DNA from: Stramonita haemastoma
Lineage: Eukaryota > Mollusca > Gastropoda > Neogastropoda > Muricidae
Length of the DNA: 20,000 nt
Direction of reading: 5' to 3'
Assembly: GCA_030674155.1 (NCBI GenBank)
Contig: CM060329.1
Coordinates: forward strand, 14,074,167 to 14,094,166
Shown: in pieces, positions 17,404 to 20,000 of the stretch
Layout of the letters: every line of letters begins with the position of its first letter
How positions within the stretch are numbered: the first letter of the stretch is position 1
The notes under the pieces: model-generated
The model's database searches: none
What the model was told of the DNA's origin: nothing
Seen by the model: only the letters and a program-made list of their open reading frames with translations
Made by a program: the position numbers and the translations under genes

Positions 17404-17696
17404 GCCGCCGCGGTAGTCTAGCGGTTAGGGCGTTGGACTCGTAATCTAAAGGTTGCGGGTTCGATCCCAGCTCTCGGCTATGGCGTTGTGCCCTTGGAAA
17501 AGGCACTTTACGGTATTTTCTCACCCCACCCAGGTGTAAAAGGGGTACCAACCTTGTGTTGGGGGTTAACCCTGCGATAGACTGGCGTCCTATCCAAGGG
17601 GGAGTCTATGACTCTCAGTCGCTTAACGCCACAGAAACCGGGATAAGCACCGGCCTGATGAGCCTTAAGGCTCGGAACAGACTTTAACTAAACTAC
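17404..17696 (+). mobile_element. Young tRNA-derived SINE with perfect 11-bp target-site duplication
   Basis: The head at 17407-17478 folds as a tRNA: acceptor arms GCCGCGG/TCTCGGC, box A TAGTCTAGCGG, anticodon stem TTGGA/TCTAA around loop CTCGTAA (anticodon CGT, threonine), and box B GGTTCGATCCC. A few stem mismatches and the 220-bp body show it is a SINE and not a tRNA gene. The body holds GTGCCCTTGGAAAAGGCACT and the core CACCCAGGTGTAAAAGGGGT (from 17527), and a 3' domain with the palindrome GAGCCTTAAGGCTC. It ends in a short AACTA repeat. CTGTATATCTA flanks it exactly at 17393-17403 and 17697-17707. Confidence 0.92.
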
Positions 17697-17707
17697 CTGT
17701 ATATCTA
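17697..17707 (+). repeat. Target-site duplication, right copy (CTGTATATCTA)
   Basis: Identical to 17393-17403; it begins directly after the AACTAAACTAC end of the SINE. Confidence 0.88.
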
Positions 17708-17912
17708 CCCATCAGTCTGTCTGTCGAGCTGTCTGGTTTGTTGGCAGTGCTCGTCATTGTAGACAAACGCTTGTTTCTTGTCAGTGCCAGATGCACTGTT
17801 TTATATTTGTGTTGTCTGTCTGCCTATGTGTCTGTCGCATCGATTTGTCTGTCGGTTTGTCCGTTTGTCTGTCTGTCTCCCTACTGCCTACGCACCACCT
17901 TGCTTGCCTTCC
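17708..17912. repeat. Degenerate TCTG-rich sequence
   Basis: Scattered GTCTGTCTG units (about 17718 and 17805-17880) in otherwise unique-looking sequence. No gene. Confidence 0.7.
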
Positions 17913-18050
17913 AGTATGTATGTATGTATGTATGTATGTATGTATGTATGTATGTATGTATGTATGTATGTATGTATGTAGGTAGGTAGGTAGGTAGGTA
18001 GGTAGGTAGGTAGGTAGGTAGGTAGGTAGGTAGGTAGGTAGGTAGGTAGG
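17913..18050. repeat. Tetranucleotide array switching from (GTAT) to (GTAG)
   Basis: About 66 bp of pure GTAT units (17914-17979) change abruptly at about 17980 into about 70 bp of pure GTAG units. The two differ by one base per unit and stay in register across the switch. Confidence 0.97.
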
Positions 18051-18136
18051 TATCTGCTTATGCACATGCTTATGCACATATGAATGCATGCATGCATGCA
18101 TGTATATATGTATGTATGTACGTATATAATGTACGA

Positions 18137-18137
<1 letters not shown>

Positions 18138-18203
<66 letters not shown>
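18138..18203. repeat. (GT)n microsatellite
   Basis: About 64 bp of pure GT, preceded by ATGC and GTAT repeats (18083-18120). Confidence 0.98.
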
Positions 18204-18205
<2 letters not shown>

Positions 18206-18222
18206 ATGCGTGAGTGCGTGCC

Positions 18223-18247
18223 ATATATATATATATATTATATATAT

Positions 18248-18286
<39 letters not shown>

Positions 18287-18432
18287 TACATACGTATATA
18301 TAGATACATATACATAGATACACACATACATATATATAGATACACACATACATATATGTATCTATATATACGTATGTGTATATATATATATATATATATA
18401 TTATTATATATATATTTATATATATATATATA
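18223..18432. repeat. (AT)n/(ATAC)n-rich array
   Basis: About 210 bp of alternating AT with ATACATAGATACACAC blocks near 18300-18355. Largely self-complementary; long cruciforms are possible. Confidence 0.95.
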
Positions 18433-18919
18433 AGTGTGTGTGCATCCGTTTGCGCGTGCCAAATGTTTTTGTGTGTAGGCATGCATCCGTGCGCTCGTGC
18501 CCTTTGTGTGTGTATGTATGTGAGCGTGCGCGCTTGCTTTTCCACCTGTTTGTATATCTGTGTGTTAGTCATCCATCGGTCCTGTTACACAGCCTACGTC
18601 TCTTTCTATCTCTATTTATTAACCAGGGTATCTGTCTGCGTGTGCGGCTGTGCATCTGTCTATGTTTGTATGTATTTTCAATAGATGCTCCCTCTCCACA
18701 CCTTTATTTTTATTGCTTTATCTTCTGGCAGCTTTATGAGCCGTTTTATGGCAAAGCACTAAAATTTATTGTTGTCTTTTTTATCACGGCATCTATGAGT
18801 TTTTTTGTCAAAGTTTAGTTGTCTGTTTCGTTGGTTGGGTGTTTGTTTTACTGTATGCTAATTCATCTCATGTTCTTTGTCTTCCCTTTCGCTGCCTCTT
18901 GTGTCCATATGAATGCTAT
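18433..18919. other. Unassigned non-coding sequence
   Basis: GTGT-rich degenerate start, then T-rich unique-looking sequence. Its open frames show no conserved family features. Confidence 0.5.
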
Positions 18920-18927
18920 TCGTTCAT

Positions 18928-18997
18928 TCAGTCAGTCAGTCAGTCAGTCAGTCAGTCAGTCAGTCAGTCAGTCAGTCAGTCAGTCAGTCAGTCAGTT
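18928..18997. repeat. (CAGT)n microsatellite
   Basis: About 17 tandem CAGT units, almost perfect. Confidence 0.98.
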
Positions 18998-19262
18998 ATT
19001 TATCTATTTATTAGTTGATTCATTGATTCATTGATACATTGATTGATTGATTCATTCATTCATTTATTCATTCATTCGTTGATTCATTGATTGATTCATT
19101 GATTGATTAATTTCATCATGATTCGTTTATTTATTCGTTCATTTATTTGTTCATTTATTCGTTCAATCATGCATTCAATAAATTAATCAGTCCGTCATTT
19201 TGTAAGTCAATTAGTCACCTAGTTAGTTAATCGATCAGTTAGTCAGTCATAGGTTTGTTATA
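18998..19262. repeat. Degenerate (ATTC/ATTG/ATTT) tetranucleotide sequence
   Basis: About 265 bp of four-base periodic sequence with ATTG, ATTC, GTTC, TTAT and later CAGT-like AGTC units. It looks like an aged extension of the CAGT array. Confidence 0.85.
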
Positions 19263-19414
19263 TCAATATCACTATCTCATTTAGTCTATCTTTTCACTCA
19301 TTCATTCCTCTCTTCCTTCCTTTCTTGTATGCTTGCTCACCTCCTTCCTTACTTTTTTTCTCTCTTCCTTTCTTTCATTTTCATCTTTAAACTTTCAAAC
19401 ACGTCTGTTTGTAC

Positions 19415-19528
19415 ACACACACCACACACACACACACACACCACACACACACACACCACACACACGCACGCACGCGCGCGCGCGCGCGCGCGCGCGCGGC
19501 GCGCGCGCGCGCGCGCGACACACACAAG
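19415..19528. repeat. (CA)n array with a long (CG)n core
   Basis: CA repeats with CCAC interruptions, then GCAC units, then about 46 bp of CG from about 19472 to 19517 broken once by GGC, then ACACAC. Alternating purine-pyrimidine throughout. Confidence 0.97.
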
Positions 19529-19622
19529 CATAATCCTAAAGATACTCAGTTGTGCAGGTGGATGTACACAAAATATCTGAAATCAAAGTTGATACAAAGT
19601 CACAGTCTCCGTGTGAATGCAG

Positions 19623-19757
19623 TTTTGTCAATTTTGTCATCCGTTCCCAGGGGCACACAATGGCCTACTCTTCAGAAAAGTGGAACAGGTTTTAACGATT
19701 ACGCAATATGTTCTGCGCGTGTTCGCACAATGGACCACGGTTTATAGTCTCATCTGA

Positions 19758-19760
<3 letters not shown>
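19623..19760 (-). mobile_element. SINE core fragment
   Basis: On the minus strand from 19760: CCTTCAGATGAGACTATAAA then CCGTGG, the same core as at 9753, then CGCAGAACATATTGCG, GAGTAGGCCATTGTGTGCCC and GGGAACGGATGACAAAATTG. Its tRNA-head side (right) is replaced by the GA array at 19760-19925. Confidence 0.75.
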
Positions 19761-19811
<51 letters not shown>

Positions 19812-19854
19812 GAGAGAGGAGAGAGAGAGAGAGAGAGAGGACGGAGGACGGACG

Positions 19855-19926
<72 letters not shown>
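19760..19926. repeat. (GA)n microsatellite, interrupted
   Basis: About 165 bp of GA with GGAGAGAGG and ACGGAGGACGGACGGAGG interruptions, pure for the last 65 bp or so. Confidence 0.98.
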
Positions 19927-19927
<1 letters not shown>

Positions 19928-19928
<1 letters not shown>

Positions 19929-19977
19929 GCAAGGCAAGGCAAGGCAAGGCAAGGCAAGGCAAGGCAAGGCAAGGCAA
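19928..19977. repeat. (GGCAA)10 pentanucleotide array
   Basis: Ten perfect GGCAA units; on the minus strand TTGCC. It is the tail of the SINE module that follows. Confidence 0.97.
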
Positions 19978-20000
19978 ATTCTTTTATTCGAGGATAATGA
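19978..20000 (-). mobile_element. SINE 3' end module 2, continuing off the right edge
   Basis: On the minus strand the last bases read TCATTATCCTCGAATAAAAG then AATT, matching the end of module 2 at 2036, 9879 and 16388, followed by the TTGCC tail. The rest of the element lies outside the window. Confidence 0.7.

Noticed and set aside
17407..17478. A functional tRNA-Thr gene
   Set aside because: The acceptor and T stems have mismatches, no T-run terminator follows, and the sequence continues as a SINE body bounded by a target-site duplication.
17664..17690. A second hammerhead (CTGATGAGCCTTAAGGCTCGGAAC-like motif in the young SINE)
   Set aside because: It has CTGATGA and a hairpin, but the GAAA element is replaced by CGGAAC, there is no stem III with a UH cleavage site, and the flanks do not pair as stem I. 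I treat it as a chance or long-decayed likeness.

Overview
The window looks like intronic and intergenic DNA from a repeat-rich invertebrate, most likely a marine gastropod or another mollusc. I infer this from several things together: a single spliced Wnt exon in AT-leaning non-coding sequence, many tRNA-headed SINEs whose internal cores (GGATGAGAC-ATAAACCGAGG-type and CACCCAG-TGTAAA-type) I associate with molluscan genomes, decayed non-LTR retrotransposons, and very heavy dinucleotide and tetranucleotide microsatellites. The species cannot be named from this.

The only convincing piece of a host protein gene is an internal Wnt exon at 12957-13189 (+). It has an intact acceptor and donor and a 77-codon reading frame carrying the Wnt N-terminal cysteine pattern. 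Everything left of it would be upstream intron or 5' flank and everything right of it downstream intron; no other Wnt exon was recognised. Most long open frames elsewhere are translations of microsatellites and are not genes.

Layout. 1-302: minus-strand LINE endonuclease remnant. 471-656: TG and GA arrays. 1417-1707: first copy of a SINE with a tRNA-like box A and a 5S-rRNA-like segment (further copies at 3861-4135 and 13361-13640). 1736-2605: C run, CA arrays, CAGA and G run. 4826-5040: minus-strand SINE. 5051-5207: 79-bp tandem duplication. 5439-6981: satellite of exactly 23 units of 67 bp. 7905-8253: nine-copy 35-41-bp repeat. 8740-8785: a complete type I hammerhead ribozyme fold, the most interesting item here. 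9070-9960: two tRNA-headed SINE segments. 10381-11104: about 700 bp of almost pure pyrimidine. 12079-12796: two SINEs head to head. 13800-15003: another SINE, two oppositely oriented pieces of one reverse-transcriptase family, and more SINE 3' ends. 15627-16335: simple repeats. 17404-17696: young SINE with a perfect 11-bp target-site duplication. 17331-20000: almost continuous simple repeats, including a CG run and a (GGCAA)10 array leading into a SINE 3' end at the window edge.

The repeats form a linked set. Two different 3' modules recur on both strands behind different SINE bodies, one core is shared between a tRNA-headed and a 5S-like-headed SINE, and simple arrays sit at fixed places in these elements. 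The picture is of SINEs assembled from interchangeable modules, probably mobilised by the LINEs whose fragments lie alongside, with an embedded small self-cleaving ribozyme of the kind known from Penelope-like elements and retrozymes.
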